From Lojkania enalia (taxonomy: Eukaryota; Ascomycota; Dothideomycetes; Pleosporales), in the NCBI GenBank assembly GCA_010094045.1, contig ML986682.1:93247-157246 (forward strand): DNA of 64,000 nucleotides, read 5' to 3'. The notes beneath the pieces are model-generated. The model was given only the letters and a program-made list of their open reading frames with translations, was not told the DNA's origin and ran no database searches. Every line of letters starts with the position of its first letter. Position 1 is the first letter of the stretch. Shown piece after piece: positions 36,418 through 48,699 of the stretch. Made by a program: the position numbers and the translations under genes.

Positions 36418-36677
36418 TATAATAATGCAAAGAAATCGTTTCATAAAAAGCTTCATCTTTTCGCTTATCTTATCCTACCCTCGGTTCTACCCCTTTTCCC
36501 ATCCGTATATAGTTGTACACTCCCTTATAAGTAGCTTAGTAGTTTTTCTATATCCTTTTGTACAAGGCCTATAAGTGTTAATAGAATTCCTAGGTCTCTA
36601 ATCCCCTACATACTCCTATATACCTCTAAGTAGATTCGTACTGTATTCGGACCTATTATCTTACCTACGCTATTATA
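36418..36677 (+). repeat. 3' LTR of gypsy copy B (260 bp)
   Basis: It is preceded by the polypurine tract AAGAAGGGGGGTAG (36404-36417) and followed by the TSD AGTAT (36678-36682). It shares the 19-bp deletion of the 5' LTR of B. Confidence 0.9.
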
Positions 36678-36682
36678 AGTAT

Positions 36683-37600
36683 ACTCTTTAGTAGTATATT
36701 TACCTTTTCTTATTTTTAAACTAGTATAGTTTATTATCTATTCTTTTTACTAGTTAGAAGTATAATACTAGATCCTAAGGTTATTCTATATATATTATTA
36801 CCCTTTTTATTTCTATTTTTAATCCTCTATAGAACTTTACTATTATATTATAGTTATCTTATATAACTTTATTCGAGAGTTGTTAAAAACTTAATATATA
36901 TAAGGTAATAGATTCTAGTTAAACTAGGTTATAGAGTCTATCTTCTACTACTTATACTTTATCGATATCTCTAAACGCTAGTTTAAGTTTCTATTAGAAG
37001 TATACTAGGCTTATAAATATTATCTTAGTTTTACTTTTCTAGTATTCTTCTACGTAGTTTTTAAAATCTATTAGGAAGAACTAGAACTAGTCGAGTAGTT
37101 TATCTATTAAGTAGGCTTCTATAAATAGTACTTTCTCGTTCTTATATTAGATAATATCTAGGTTAGCGTTAATATAAATTCTTACTACTACTAAGAATCT
37201 TTTAAATTTAGACCTAGTTCTATTAAACTTATTAAGTAGTACTAACTTAATTTATCGTTAATAATATATTGTTAATAGTATTCTTTTAATTTATTTAAGT
37301 TTCTAGATAATTCCTATAAATTCTATTTTTTACTTATTATTAACTATTCTTTATATTTCTTTAAGACTTTTAAGAAGGCTATTTTAAATCTCTTTTAGGC
37401 TTCTTATCTATTTATCTACTAGAACTAGCTGTTCCTATTATTATATTAATTTGTTCTATATTCTTATAAATATAGTTATTATACCTACCTTTAAAGAGGT
37501 AGCTTTACTAGCTAATCCTAATATTCTACTTGCGTGAGTTTCCTACGTTACTTACTAAAGGTATCTCTTTCCTTATAACTAGGGTAGTTTAATTAATCTT
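36683..37600 (-). pseudogene. gag of gypsy element F, N-terminal part
   Basis: On the minus strand this reads as a Ty3-type capsid: NEKVLFIEAYLIDKLLD, FKNYVEEY, SKTKIIFISLVYF, KLKLAFRDIDKV and VVEDRLYNL (37140-36900). The pattern of a Trp/Phe-rich stretch followed by L..AFGDIDK is characteristic of fungal gypsy Gag. Gag starts near 37480, close to the 5' LTR, and continues left across B into 22249. Stops from TGG and CAG are common. Confidence 0.75.
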
Positions 37601-37631
37601 ACTTCTTCTAGTCTTATAAGGGTAGTTAAAG

Positions 37632-37997
37632 TATAATAGCCTCTAATTAGCTAGATATAGGATAGGGTAATAACTAAGAGTAATTATATACTACGGGGGA
37701 TTATTCTTATAGGCTTATAATAGAAGTACGTAAGTAGAGTATATAAAGAATATTTAAGTTAACTATAAAAAGCTATAAAAGTTAGAGTTGTAAGGTTATT
37801 AAATATAATTTAGTTCTCTTACTATTTCTTCTTACTTAGTTATTTAGTTAACTAAGCAACTAAATATACTTAGTTACTTAGTTAACTAAACTATTAAGTA
37901 TATTATATATTTCGTATTAGTCTTATTCTTCTAATTATATAGAATTCTAAATCTCGATCGGGTCTAGTATAGGGATTCTATAAGGGCATTTATAATA
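37632..37997 (-). repeat. 5' LTR of gypsy element F (366 bp)
   Basis: It matches 11108-11439 but carries an extra tandem copy of a 34-bp unit (CTTAGTTAYTTAGTTAACTA...) at about 37841-37910, which accounts for the whole length difference. The TSD AGGTT follows at 37998-38002. Confidence 0.88.
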
Positions 37998-38002
37998 AGG
38001 TT

Positions 38003-39270
38003 ATAGAGGATAGATAAAAATATATAAGAGAGTATCGCGTTAATTTTAGTAGAAAGGAATAAAAGATAATATTAAAGCCTACTATTAGGATTATTTAAGA
38101 TATAGAAGAGTAAAAACTCCTAGGTATAAGTCTTATAGCCTATTATAACTATTATCTATACTAAGTAGACTATAAGAGTAAGTTACGTTCAACTTTATTA
38201 TAGAACTCCTTCTAAGTCTATTCTTTAGTTAAGTATACAACTTAATTATAGTTATTATTAACTAGTTAATTAAAATAGTCTATTATATCTCTACTATCTC
38301 TATCTAGATTATAGAAGATTTAATATAGGTTTAGATATATAATATTATCTAATTATATAGTATTTTAGAGTTAGTAATATTTAACTATAATATTCTAATA
38401 AAGTTAAAATCTTAGAAAACTTTTTACTATTATTTAGTATCTTAGTAAAATCTTAGTTTAACCTATTATCTAAAGACTAATAGGCTAATAGAAAGATAAA
38501 ACTAGATACTTAAATAGTATTTATATTATTTCTACTATTTAGAGTAAGATAATTAAGTAGTTTAACTATCTATAGCGGAGTTTATATATAATAATAGCGC
38601 TTATATAACTACTACTATCTTACCTTTTTATACTTACTATAGTATAGATTCCTAAGAACCTAATTAGTTAGGCGAGCCTTTAGGAGAGGGAGAAGCTCCT
38701 TTAGTAAAAGGTATAATAGCTAAAGTACTAGTATTATAAAGTAAATATAAAGTAAAAATTAGTACTATAGTAGCTTATTAAAAGAAATATATAGATAAGA
38801 AGAGAATATATTTATCTCTAGTAGTAGGAGATAAGGTACTAGTATTAAATTAATATATTAAGTTAACCTGTCCTAAAAAGAAATTAGATTAGAAGTATTT
38901 TAGACCTAATATAGTAATAAAAGTTATAATACCTATAACCTATTAGATTAACCTTCTAGAGTTAAATAGTATCTATCTAATATTTTATATATTTTTACTA
39001 GAGTTATATAACTTAAAAAAGCCTATTTAAAGTCTAGATAGTCTAATATAAAATACTTTACACTAATTTAGAAATAATATATATAAAATTAATCGTATTA
39101 TTAAATAAAAGTAAAACTCTATTAGAGTATAAAAATACTTAATTAAATAGAAGAATTACCTAAACTCTAAGAATAGTTAGAAGCTAAAAATAAATATTAG
39201 TACTAACGCTCTATAAGTATTCTAGAAAAAGAAGGGTATTAAACTAAAAAGGTTAAGTAAACCTATTAAA
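38003..39270 (+). pseudogene. pol of gypsy element I, part 2 (integrase to chromodomain-like end)
   Basis: This continues pol of I after F. The second half of the integrase core is at about 38480-38680: KTNRLIERXN (from QTDGQTERxN), YLYYF, LSIAEFIYNNSAYITTTILPF. The GPY/F-like end has VGDKVLVLN at about 38825 and KKKLD-KYFRPYIVIKVI, then INLLELN. At about 39070-39190 comes a tract (NRIIK, LLEYKNT-LN) that resembles the start of a chromodomain but lacks clear aromatic residues. Copy C inserts at 39294 shortly after. Heavy RIP. Confidence 0.75.
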
Positions 39271-39293
39271 GACTGTAAATACTCTTTAAAAAA

Positions 39294-39573
39294 GTGTAAC
39301 AGTATAGGTAAGATAATAGGTCCGAATATAGTACGAATCTACTTAAAGGTATATAAGAGTACGTAGGGGATTAGGGACCTAAGAATTCTATTAACACCTA
39401 TAGGCCTTATATAAAAGGATATAGAAGAACTACTAAGCTACTTATAAGGGAGTATACAACTATATACAGAAGGGAAAAGAGGTAGAACTGGGGGTAGGAT
39501 AAGATAAGCAAAAAGCTTTAGGATAAGGTTATATATAAAGCTTTTTATAGAACGATTTCTTTACATTATTATA
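39294..39573 (-). repeat. 3' LTR of gypsy copy C (280 bp)
   Basis: It starts TGTAACAGTATAGG and ends CATTATTATA on the plus strand. The polypurine tract CTACCCCCCTTCTTATA (plus-strand reading) abuts at 39574, which marks this as the 3' LTR. Confidence 0.9.
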
Positions 39574-40189
39574 CTACCCCCCTTCTTATAGGCTAATAGT
39601 CCCTATCTGCGCTAGTTTAGGAGGGAATTAGGGCTATTATAGATGGGTTCTAGTATAAAGAAATTTCTTTAAGGAGGTATTTACCGGTAAAAGCTAATAT
39701 ATATAGTTGCTTATAGAGATGCGTTTATTAACGTAATATTAAGTAAGGTTTTCGCGGTAAGTATAATTAACCTATATATTAGCTAGTAACTACTATCGTA
39801 ATAGTTTATTAATATTGCAATTTCGTCGCGTATAGTAATAAGTATTTACTAGCCTTAGTATATTACTAGGTTACTATTAACTAAGCTTTCTTAACTAAAT
39901 AATAACTTCTACTCTGTACGTATTATTACGCGTCCCTAGAACCGTTAATTATTAAAGTATTACTAATACCTTATAGAAAAAATTAATTAATATACTACTC
40001 CGCCCGCCTTTTAAAGCCTCTTTAGAAACCTTCTAGATTATCTACTTTTAAGCTATATATACGCTCGCCCGCGGGTAGTATATAATATTTTTCTTTCGGT
40101 TTCTAAGATTAAAAAAATGCGAGTATTATACCTTATAAAATAAAAAGTATAACTCTGTACGAATCGTATCTAATACTAGTAGGATACTT

Positions 40190-40520
40190 ACTACTAATAT
40201 ACTTATAAATCCCCTCCTATTATAAGGAGGAGTTTCTAGTCCTCTAGGGCTATCTCGAACTATAAGTAGCAGCCTAATACGTAGAGGATAAGAAGGATAA
40301 AAAGGTAGCCTTTAAGGCTATTTTAGAGTCCGCTTATAGCCTAGTACTTATAGCCTAGGTTGTAAAGAGTTAGGAAGATAGCCTTCTTACAGCTAGTATC
40401 TAGATAGCTTTATTCTACTAGAGTACTAAATTGCTTTATCAGGTTTTAGCTTTAGAGGCTCTAGTATCTAGCCTTTAAGCTGATATTGCGGCGCTCTCGG
40501 GCGGCTAAAAATAAAGTAGA
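40190..40520 (+). pseudogene. Accessory frame of C, antisense to pol
   Basis: On the plus strand, opposite to pol of C, a frame reads EDKKDKKVAFKAILESAYS, LVLIA-VVKS-EDSLLTASI-IALFY, STKLLYQVLALEALVSSL-ADIAALSGG. The residues between stops agree with A and B. Product unknown. It shows the most open form of this frame in the window. The stops are TAG, fitting former CAG or TGG. Confidence 0.5.
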
Positions 40521-40679
40521 AGAGGTTTAGAGGGAGTCTAGAGGGAAAGAAGGGGAAGAAGAGTAGAAAAGGAGAGGACTGGGGAGGTATCTAATAGCCT
40601 ACTATCAGACCCTCCGGATTCTATAAAAGAGTAATTTCGGGCCTATACTTTAGTTTTTTAATCTACTACTTAACTCTTA

Positions 40680-43600
40680 TACGTTATTATCTACTAGGTA
40701 ATCTATATTCTCTATACTATCCTCATATACCTTAATCTATTTAGTTAAGGCCCTTAAGGGTTCTAGCTAATTCAGATACTTATTATAAAAAGCTTTTAGC
40801 TTATAAGGCGAACCTATAAAATTTAAAACTTTATACTAGACCGGGTTAGAATTATATTCTACCCATTTTACACGGTATTTAAGGGTTTTATAATACAGCT
40901 TACTAGCCAGTATTTCCTTAACCTCCTACTCTTCTACCCCCTTAATAGCGATAGCGGGTGGTTTCGGAGCTTCTTACCCTAGTAAAAGGTCCTAGGGGTT
41001 CTTATATAGTAGGTTTAATACGAAGATATTATATATTCTCGATCTTAGAGGTAGCTATAGATAGTATAAGTTTCTAACCTATTCTAGTACTTTAAAAGGG
41101 CTCTTCTATTAATTAGATAGTTTTTAGCTTAGTCTCTAGACTGTAAGGTTCTTAGTATTTAAGTAGACTATATTACTAATCTACTAATTAATCGGTTACT
41201 AGTAATAGTTAATAATAGATTGTATACGATCCTAAGCCTTCTTAATATTAGCCTTTATAGTTTTCTAGGCTGTATATATATAAGTTATTAGAGCTAAGGC
41301 GTTCTTACAATTTAATTTATCTGTTATAGTAATAGGATTAATAGAATATTTCTAATCCCAACTCTAATAGAGCTCGGATCTATATAAAATCTAATATAGA
41401 GACATTCTGATAGTTATATAGAGTAGAGTTACTTATACTCAGTCGATTATAGGTAATAGAGAACTCTAGTTATTTTAGTAGAAGGATACGAAAGAGCACA
41501 GTCTTTAATTAATATACTTGTTTATAATCTCCGTCTATCCGTTAGTCTCTTTATAATAAGTAGTAGATAGTTTAATCTTTATACCTAAAATATAGTAGAA
41601 TTTAGACTAGAAACTAGATATAAACTAAGGTCTTTAGTCTAAAATAATAGTTTTAGGTGTGTAGCTAAAACGGTATACCTATTAAATAAACAATTTAGCT
41701 ATTCCCTATGCGTTAATTATATAATAGTAGAGAATAGATACTACTTGTTTAGACAGGCGATTAATTACTACTATAATCTAATTATATCCGGACTTATCTA
41801 TAGAAAAATTCTTAAAGTTAATATATAGATGCTATATTAGTTAATTTAGTATAGAAAGTAGGTAGATAAAACCTAGGGTTTAAGTTTATATTAGATAAGT
41901 TTTATAGTATAGAATATAATTCCGTATATATCATTTATAAGTAGCCTTTATACCCTTCTAATAGTACTTCTAGGATAGTAACTAATAGATTTTAGTAGCG
42001 CTTAGGTATATAGAGGATACTTAGTTATAAGCCTCTTATATAAGTTATATATAAAGGCCTAAATCTAATAGGATATATAAGTAATTATTGTAGAGGAGTA
42101 GTCTATTCTCTATCTAATACTTATAGAGTAAAAGTGTACGTTCCTACACGAAAGAGACTTAGTTTTTCTATAGTAATACGTCGATTAACTCTAGAGAGTC
42201 TAGTAATATAATATACTCCTAGCCTTTAATAATATTTAGTATAGCTGCTTAAGTTATTATTTAGATAATATAGGACTAGACTAATTTAGCATTAATTCAG
42301 AGGTAAAGTTAATACAGTCCGAGTAGGACTCTTAACCAGTTATTAGTTTAAGCTGCTTTTAAGTTTTCTATATCTTATTTATAATAATTAAGGATGTTTA
42401 TTCTAGTATTATTCTTATCTAGGGTGTACTCGATTCGGAACTAATATTAAGCTAATTCTTTAGTCTAATAAACTTAATAAGTATTAAGTACTTTTATAGT
42501 TATAAAATATTTAAGTAAGTAATAATCGGTATATACTAGAGTCTTAATAGCTACCGAAGTAAGTTCTACCCTCTATTATTTAAACGCAGTAATAATTACG
42601 AACAGTTCCTTATTATAAATCTCCTAGTTTAGTTTCGAACCGGATAGAACTTTACTATAGAACGCTATAGGGTACTATTTTCCGTTAGAATATTTCTATA
42701 ATAGTACTCCTATAACTACTCTATTAAAGGTATTAGTTTCCATTTTTGTTTCTAATATAGGGTTAAAGTAGTAGAGAGTAGGTATACTTAATAGAGCTAA
42801 CTTTAATTTCTTAAAGGTAATATTATATTCTAAAGTCTATATAAAAGGGTTTATAGGGCTCTATAATACGATAATTAGCTTTATAACACGCGAGAATTCC
42901 GGTACGAACTATCGGTAGAATCTAGTAAAACCTAAGAAGGATTTTACACCCGTTATAGTAGTAGGTAGCTGCTAGTTGCGCAGTACTTCTACCTTCTCTA
43001 AATTAACCTTAAGGCCTTTATTTAAGAGGATATAGCTAAGATATTTAGTTCGGGTAATATAGAATTCGCTCTTTTTAATATTAACTTATAACCCTACTTA
43101 ATATAATCTCTTAAGAACTTTCTTAACATAGATAGTATATATTACCTCGTCTTTAAAGTAGATAAAGATATCGTTTAGGTAAGTAATATAGAAGTTATCT
43201 AGATAGTCGATTAGTATGTTATTTATATAGTACTAGTAAGTTGCTAGGCTATTATATAATCTAAAAGATAGAACTTTATACTTATAGGTTCCGTATCAAG
43301 TCTAAAAGGTAGTATATTTCTTAGAACTAGGGTCTATTCTAATCTTATTAAAGGCCGCGCGAATATTAAACTTAGTAAAGATTACTACCTTAGTAGGCTT
43401 AGATAAGAGTTTATTTATACGCGGTATCGGATATATATTCTTATAGGTAAGAGTATTAAGTTTATAATAATCTACGTAAATATATAGGTTGCTATTAGGT
43501 TTGCGGATATAAAAGATTAAAAATATAAAGGAGCTCTAACTCTACTTAATATACCTATATTATAGATTATCTATAATATACTTCTTAGTTACTTCTAGCT

Positions 43601-44590
43601 CCTTAATATTCTACTTATATAACAGGCTGTAACTATTAAGAAAAGGTTCTATAAGGATAATCTTATAATTATAAAGGCGGTATTCTAGTAATTAATAAGC
43701 TATAGTTTTACTAAATATATCCTAATATCTATAGTATTTAGATAGTAATCGGAGATTTACTAGTACTTTATTTTCAGCCTTATCTTCTAGCTCTAGAGCT
43801 TACTTATCTTTAATCAGCCGCTTAATTTTGTATAGAAATATAAAGAAAAACTTATTCTCTTTCCTCTTTATATTAAAGTAGAAAGTATTAACTAAGATAA
43901 GAGTAATAATAGAAGAATAGACTTTCTTTAGATTAGGTTTAGACTTTATTTTATACGGGCGTATAGGAGCTCTAAACTTATTTAGACTATAGGTTATAAG
44001 AAACTAATATAGTTTTAGCAGTTTTAGTAGACCCTTAATATAATAGATAGTCGGACTATAGGACTACTAATACTAGTCCTTTTTCTATAGAGCGTCGTGT
44101 TGCTAGATATCTAGCTCTACCTTCTTATCGTGTGCTAGCTAAGTTAATTATATAAGAAGAGGAGGTAAAGAATTATAAGTAGTAGGATACTTAGAGGGCT
44201 ATATAATCCGATTTTTATCTATATCTAGTTAGAGTTGAAAATAATATAACTATTTAATACTAATAATATAATCCTAAATACCTAAATCTATAATAATAAA
44301 TAGGTTGTTTTAGATAGTTCTTCTATTAATTTACAGGTATAAGTAGATATACTAATTAACTAGAGTTTAGATTCGGTCCTAAAAACCTTTAATAGTAATT
44401 TTAAAGGGTAAGCACTATATTAATATATATAAAGCTTAAGAGAGTAATCTAGCTACTATAGAATTAAGGAATAGGAAGCCTTAAGCGCCTATATTAATAA
44501 GGGCGTTTAGTTATATACTAACGCCTTTTAAATATAGAATAGTAGGAATTTAGAAGTACTTTCTTCTAAATAAATACAACAAATTAATAT
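40680..44590 (-). pseudogene. pol of gypsy copy C with chromodomain
   Basis: Read right to left: protease (about 44480-44200), RT (43750-42980) with the active site YLNDIF at 43164-43181, RNase H (42770-42450), the connector (42440-42080), integrase (42060-41180) and chromodomain (about 40990-40770). In RT the first catalytic Asp is the one changed to Asn, unlike A and B where it is the second. The chromodomain keeps EILASKLYYKTLKY and KWVEYNSNPV. Stops are frequent. Confidence 0.85.
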
Positions 44591-45620
44591 TTAATAAGTT
44601 ATACTTACTTAAGTCTAGAACGAAGAGTTTTCTTAAGTATCTCTATTTCCCACCTAAGAACTATCCAGGTAGTACTCGCTTACGTCTAAAAACTCTTCTT
44701 CTTTAATCTTCTCTTATTTAACCTCTATCTCTTATACTTTAAAGACTATATATTCGTTTATAAAGTATTCTAGTTTACTATAGTTATAGTAATTACCTAG
44801 AGTTGTATACCTTTCAGGTATAGAAGTCTTATTAGATTATTAGGGAGCGATTGTAGTAGAATAAGGTATTAATACTAGAGTAGATTAGGGTAGTATTAGA
44901 TTATAGGTTACCTTAAATAAACTTTTAGAAGCCTTCTAGTACTAATCTAAATTTATTTTAGTTATAACCTATAAACTAACAGTTTATTCTAGAAGGTTAA
45001 GAATACTTCTCCTTTCTATATCGTAGGCTATTAAGTAGGCGATTATAGTATTAAAGAAGCCTTTCTATATAAACTTAAAGCTAAAGTTTAGTATTTTTAG
45101 ACTGGAGAGAATCTTATTCTATAGGTAGAAGAACTACTTAGATTAGGATACGGATCCCCTAATAGCTGTACTAATAAAGTAAGCTTTAAAAGTTAGGAAT
45201 ACTTCTCTCTTATTTATCCTTAGGACCTGAAACGCCTATCGTACCTCTATCTCTTTATTACCTATAATAAAATATAATTGTAGAAGTAAAATTATTTCTT
45301 TAGTATTTTTAAACTAATACTAGTCTAATTTAGCTAGGTATTTTAGTTCTAGATACCCTTTTACAGTACTAGAGGTATATCCCTATACTAATACTATATA
45401 TATACGTTCTATTAGATAGTAATCTATATTAATTTTAAGTCGGTCTAGGATTAAAACTCGCTATTATTTAAATATAGGTTTACTACTATTTATAAGGCTT
45501 TTAATCTTAAGTATACGTTTAGTAAGATAGGTTTAAGGGGGCTTAGGAGTAGCCGAGAGGTTTCTTGCTAGAGAAGTTATAAAAGTTTTCTAGTATATTA
45601 TTAGTTCTAATTTAGTAGTT
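44590..45620 (-). pseudogene. gag of gypsy copy C
   Basis: On the minus strand this is collinear with gag of A (24750-25770). The CCHC knuckle region is at about 44770-44820, with NYYNYSKLEYF-like residues, so the first Cys is also lost. The capsid part reads EKLNIDYYLIERIYI- and KARFISTAI-like segments. RIP stops prevent translation. The leader between gag and the 5' LTR (45620-46207) shows no other feature. Confidence 0.75.
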
Positions 45621-46207
45621 TATAGAGGTTAATTAAGACTAATAGTTCTCTATCGTATTAAGCGTACGATCTCCTCCTATAAAATTGTGATTTATTTCTT
45701 AAGGGTTAGTTTACTCCGATTTCCCTCTAAATTAGATAGGTTCTTTATTATAGGCCTTATAAAGAGAGGTCCACCTATCACAGGGCCCCCTATAGGAGAT
45801 AACAGTTATTCCATACGTATAGATAGAAGCTTACTCTTACTATAACTTACGCGTATATCGGTTCTAGTATAGGAATTAGAAGGTAAATTATAGTTAGATA
45901 TCAACGGTTACCTCTAATTCTAATAGGTTATTAGTAGTTTCTAAATTTCTACCTAGGCGTACTCTACGCGGCTTTTCTAAAGGCAATCCTAATTATAGGG
46001 GATAGAAAGTTCTAAACCTAAAGGCTTTAGTTAATAGAAGGTTTTTAAAATCCTGTCTAGGTAACTAAATAATTTAATATAACGGTATATAAGTATTATA
46101 ACTTAAACTAAAATAGGTATATCTTAGACTTAAATATATTTAAATAAATAATCGATGCGATATTATTAAAGAGGCTGTTACTAGTAGTATTAAATTCTTC
46201 TATATAA

Positions 46208-46486
46208 TATAATAGTATAGGTAAAATAATAGGTCTAAATACGGTATAAATCTACTTAGAGGTATATAGAAGTACGTAGGAGATTAGGGACCTAGAAATT
46301 CTATTAACATCTATAGGCCTTATACAAAAGGATATAGAAGAACTACTAAGCTACTTATAAGGGAGTATACAACTATATACGGAAGGGAAAAGGGGTAGAA
46401 CCGGGGGTAGGATAAGATAAGCGAAAAGCTTTGGGATAAGGTTGTATATAAAGCTTTTCGTGGAACGATTTCTTTACATTATTACA
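46208..46486 (-). repeat. 5' LTR of gypsy copy C (279 bp)
   Basis: It starts TATAATAGTATAGG and ends CATTATTACA on the plus strand. The TSD AAAAG follows at 46487-46491. It matches the LTRs of A and D at equal length. Confidence 0.9.
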
Positions 46487-47257
46487 AAAAGAAGAAAAAT
46501 AGCTAAATTATTCTAAAGTATAACCTTTATATAAACTTTCTAGTTAATATAGCTACTTTTATCTAATTTTCTTTAAATTAAAGTTTTTTATAGGTATTTA
46601 ATAGTACTATTACTAGACTAAAGTTATATAAATAAGGTTTAGAAATAAGTACCTATAAAGTTAGCTTTATATATTAATATAGGTTCTTTAGTAATTATAA
46701 GAAGCGGTAATTCCTACTATTAATACTAGAAGAACTATATTATAGTATATTATAGACTAGAATAGTATATAAAAGGTGGAAATATTATATTATTCTAAAT
46801 ATAGTATTAATCTAGGCTATAAGATACTTAACCGGGGTATTATATCTATAAAAACGTTAGAGAACCTATTAATATCCGAAAAAACTACTATCTACTAATA
46901 TTTATACTTTACTATAACCTTTTCTCCTACTATAATTTGGTCGAGCCTTTTTAATAGAGTAAATAGACTAAAAGCGTTAGTATAGAATAATATAGTATAA
47001 TATAGTCTAGATTAACTTATAGAGGACTTTATTTCCTTTATTTCGGCATATTTATTATTATCTATATTAAGAAGATTCTTCTTAACCTTACGCTTATGTA
47101 CTATACTAATCTTAGTATAATCTTAGCTAGTAAGTTTAATTCTAGATAAAATCTTCCTATTCTTACTATTATAGGCGAATAGGAAGTTAGAATCTTTCTG
47201 TTACGGTAATACCGCGACACCTCTACACCTATACTACTCTTACTATAATACCCGAAC

Positions 47258-47288
47258 CAGCTGCTAGCGACAGCTATCAGCTGCTAGC
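47258..47288 (+). promoter_or_regulatory. Two direct CAGCTGCTAGC repeats in the U3 of J
   Basis: Copies of CAGCTGCTAGC lie at 47258-47268 and 47278-47288, a 20-bp period, about 90 bp upstream of the TATA-like box. Each contains the palindrome CAGCTG, an E-box form. The same pair is recognisable in the other two LTR copies. A role in element transcription is a guess. Confidence 0.35.
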
Positions 47289-47373
47289 TAGAATATAACC
47301 GACTTATCTTAACCACGATAGAGGAAGGTTTCGCCGACCCAGCTAGCCTGTATAGTAGTATAGACCTAGCCCC

Positions 47374-47381
47374 TATAAAAA
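47374..47381 (+). promoter_or_regulatory. TATA box of the J LTR
   Basis: TATAAAAA after a C-rich stretch, kept in all three J LTRs (also 53196-53203 and 55188-55195). It would set the start of the element RNA. Confidence 0.6.
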
Positions 47382-47559
47382 CCTATATAATATAAATATC
47401 TCTATTCTTTACATAACGTTTTAATATTTATACATAGTACGTAGTAATAGAGTTAACTATCTAAAGTATAATTAACTAACTATACGTAAGCGTTTATAAT
47501 ATTATATTATATTATCTACTATTATATACTATAAACAAGAACGCGTTTATTAGTATATT

Positions 47560-48560
47560 TAAAAAGATCTAGGGTAAGCTGGACTTTTTATAGTAGAAGA
47601 ACGAGATGCTAGTAGAAGCCTTAATAACCCAGAAGAACTGCTATAAGTTAGACCTTAAAGTAATATAAAGGGAATTTAGTAGCCGCTAAACAGCTACCTT
47701 TCTACTAACTACTAGTATATCAATAGTAATAGAACTATTACCCGCCCTTAGCTTAACTTAGCCTATAACCCTAGCTTCTAAATAGATACCTGTATTAACT
47801 TCTAATCCGCCTAAAACTATATATAACCCGTATTTCCGTTCTAACTACTTACCTAATCCTTTAATATTTTCTAGTAAACGCTTAAAGCTTTTATACTTTG
47901 TTAGAAAGCTCTGCTATAAACTAGAAGGAAATGCTGACCGATACCCAACTAAACGTACCCGCCTTCTATATACCTATTCCCGCCTAGAATAAGACCTAGT
48001 AATATTAGTTAACCTATTAATAGACAAGGGTATTAACTCTATAGACAGCTTGGTCGCCTTCTTAGAATCCACCTATAGCGACCGGAATAAGGAGACTATA
48101 GTATAGAGTAAGCTAGAAACCTTAAAATAAGGCTAAAGTAGGTTCCCTACTTACTTTACTAAATTCCGACGCCTGATTATAGATACTAAACTAAATAAGA
48201 CTGGACAAATCGTATATCTCCGATATTCTCTCTCTAATAAGCTCCGCTATACTATAATAGGTATTATAATACCTAGTACCCTGAACGACTATACTAACCT
48301 AATTTCCCTATATAATACTAACCTATATTACCTGCCCGGTAACTACCGCAAATAACCGAAGTATTATACTACTTACTAGAAGGACCTGAACGCTATAAAA
48401 CTCGATACTTCTAGCTATACGCCTGTAAGCTCTAATAAATAAGAAAAGCGCTACTATAAAGAACGCTGTTATAAGTATAATAGTAAGGGATATATTTCGC
48501 TAGAATATAGTACCCCTTTACTATTAATCCGTTAAGGGTCTCAGAGCCCTACTATATCTA
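47560..48560 (+). pseudogene. gag of gypsy element J
   Basis: The N-terminal part has a Gln/Lys/Leu-rich stretch (47570-47700), followed by a Pro-rich segment and a capsid-like region (about 47880-48330), with RPTRLRTYSR-, LDKGINSIDSL- and KLNKTGQIVYL-like pieces. The CCHC knuckle CYKYNSKGYISLEY is at 48467-48508; the first Cys is intact, and the second Cys, the His and the last Cys are Tyr. It is of the Tf1/chromovirus Gag type. RIP stops are fewer than in I. Confidence 0.75.
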
Positions 48561-48699
48561 GTAGATCCTACTCTTAATCCTTTAACCGATTCTCTAACTA
48601 ATCCTTAATATACTTATTATCTTATAGATAAGGCTATTACTCTCGCTCCTAAACGCAACTAGTCTTACTAACTAGAATGTTACTAAAAGGTCCGTTCTA

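Larger units (their letters stand above)
22255..36677 (+). mobile_element. Ty3/gypsy copy B, split by A
   Basis: B belongs to the A/C/D family. It has two 260-bp LTRs (22255-22514 and 36418-36677) and a perfect 5-bp TSD AGTAT (22250-22254 and 36678-36682). It is interrupted at 23891 in gag by copy A. The B sequence around A is 22255-23891 plus 31158-36677, about 7157 bp, which agrees with copy C (7193 bp) after allowing for the shorter LTRs. B is heavily RIP-mutated; A inside it is not. Confidence 0.92.
11108..37997 (-). mobile_element. Ty3/gypsy element F, split by H and B
   Basis: F has LTRs of 332 bp (11108-11439) and 366 bp (37632-37997) and a perfect 5-bp TSD AGGTT (11103-11107 and 37998-38002). 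It lies reversed: pol and gag are on the minus strand, and the polypurine tract sits beside the left LTR. Later insertions are copia H (16108-21762) and gypsy B (22255-36677). Without them F is about 6.8 kb. It interrupts element I between RNase H and integrase. Confidence 0.9.
39294..46486 (-). mobile_element. Ty3/gypsy copy C, complete, nested in I (7193 bp)
   Basis: C is a reverse copy of the A/B family. LTRs are 39294-39573 and 46208-46486, with a perfect 5-bp TSD AAAAG (39289-39293 and 46487-46491). It is collinear with B over its full length and includes the connector missing from A. RIP damage is intermediate: clearly more than A, somewhat less than B. Confidence 0.92.
47199..47501 (+). 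repeat. 5' LTR of gypsy element J (303 bp)
   Basis: It begins TGTTACGGTAATACC and ends CGTTTATAATA. It is the same length as the 3' LTR and the solo LTR at 55013. It contains a promoter-like TATAAAAA (47374-47381) and paired CAGCTGCTAGC repeats upstream of it. Confidence 0.92.

Noticed and set aside
22255..36677. Tandem gypsy array sharing LTRs
   Set aside because: The CTAGT and AGTAT target duplications and the interrupted gag of B show a nested insertion.
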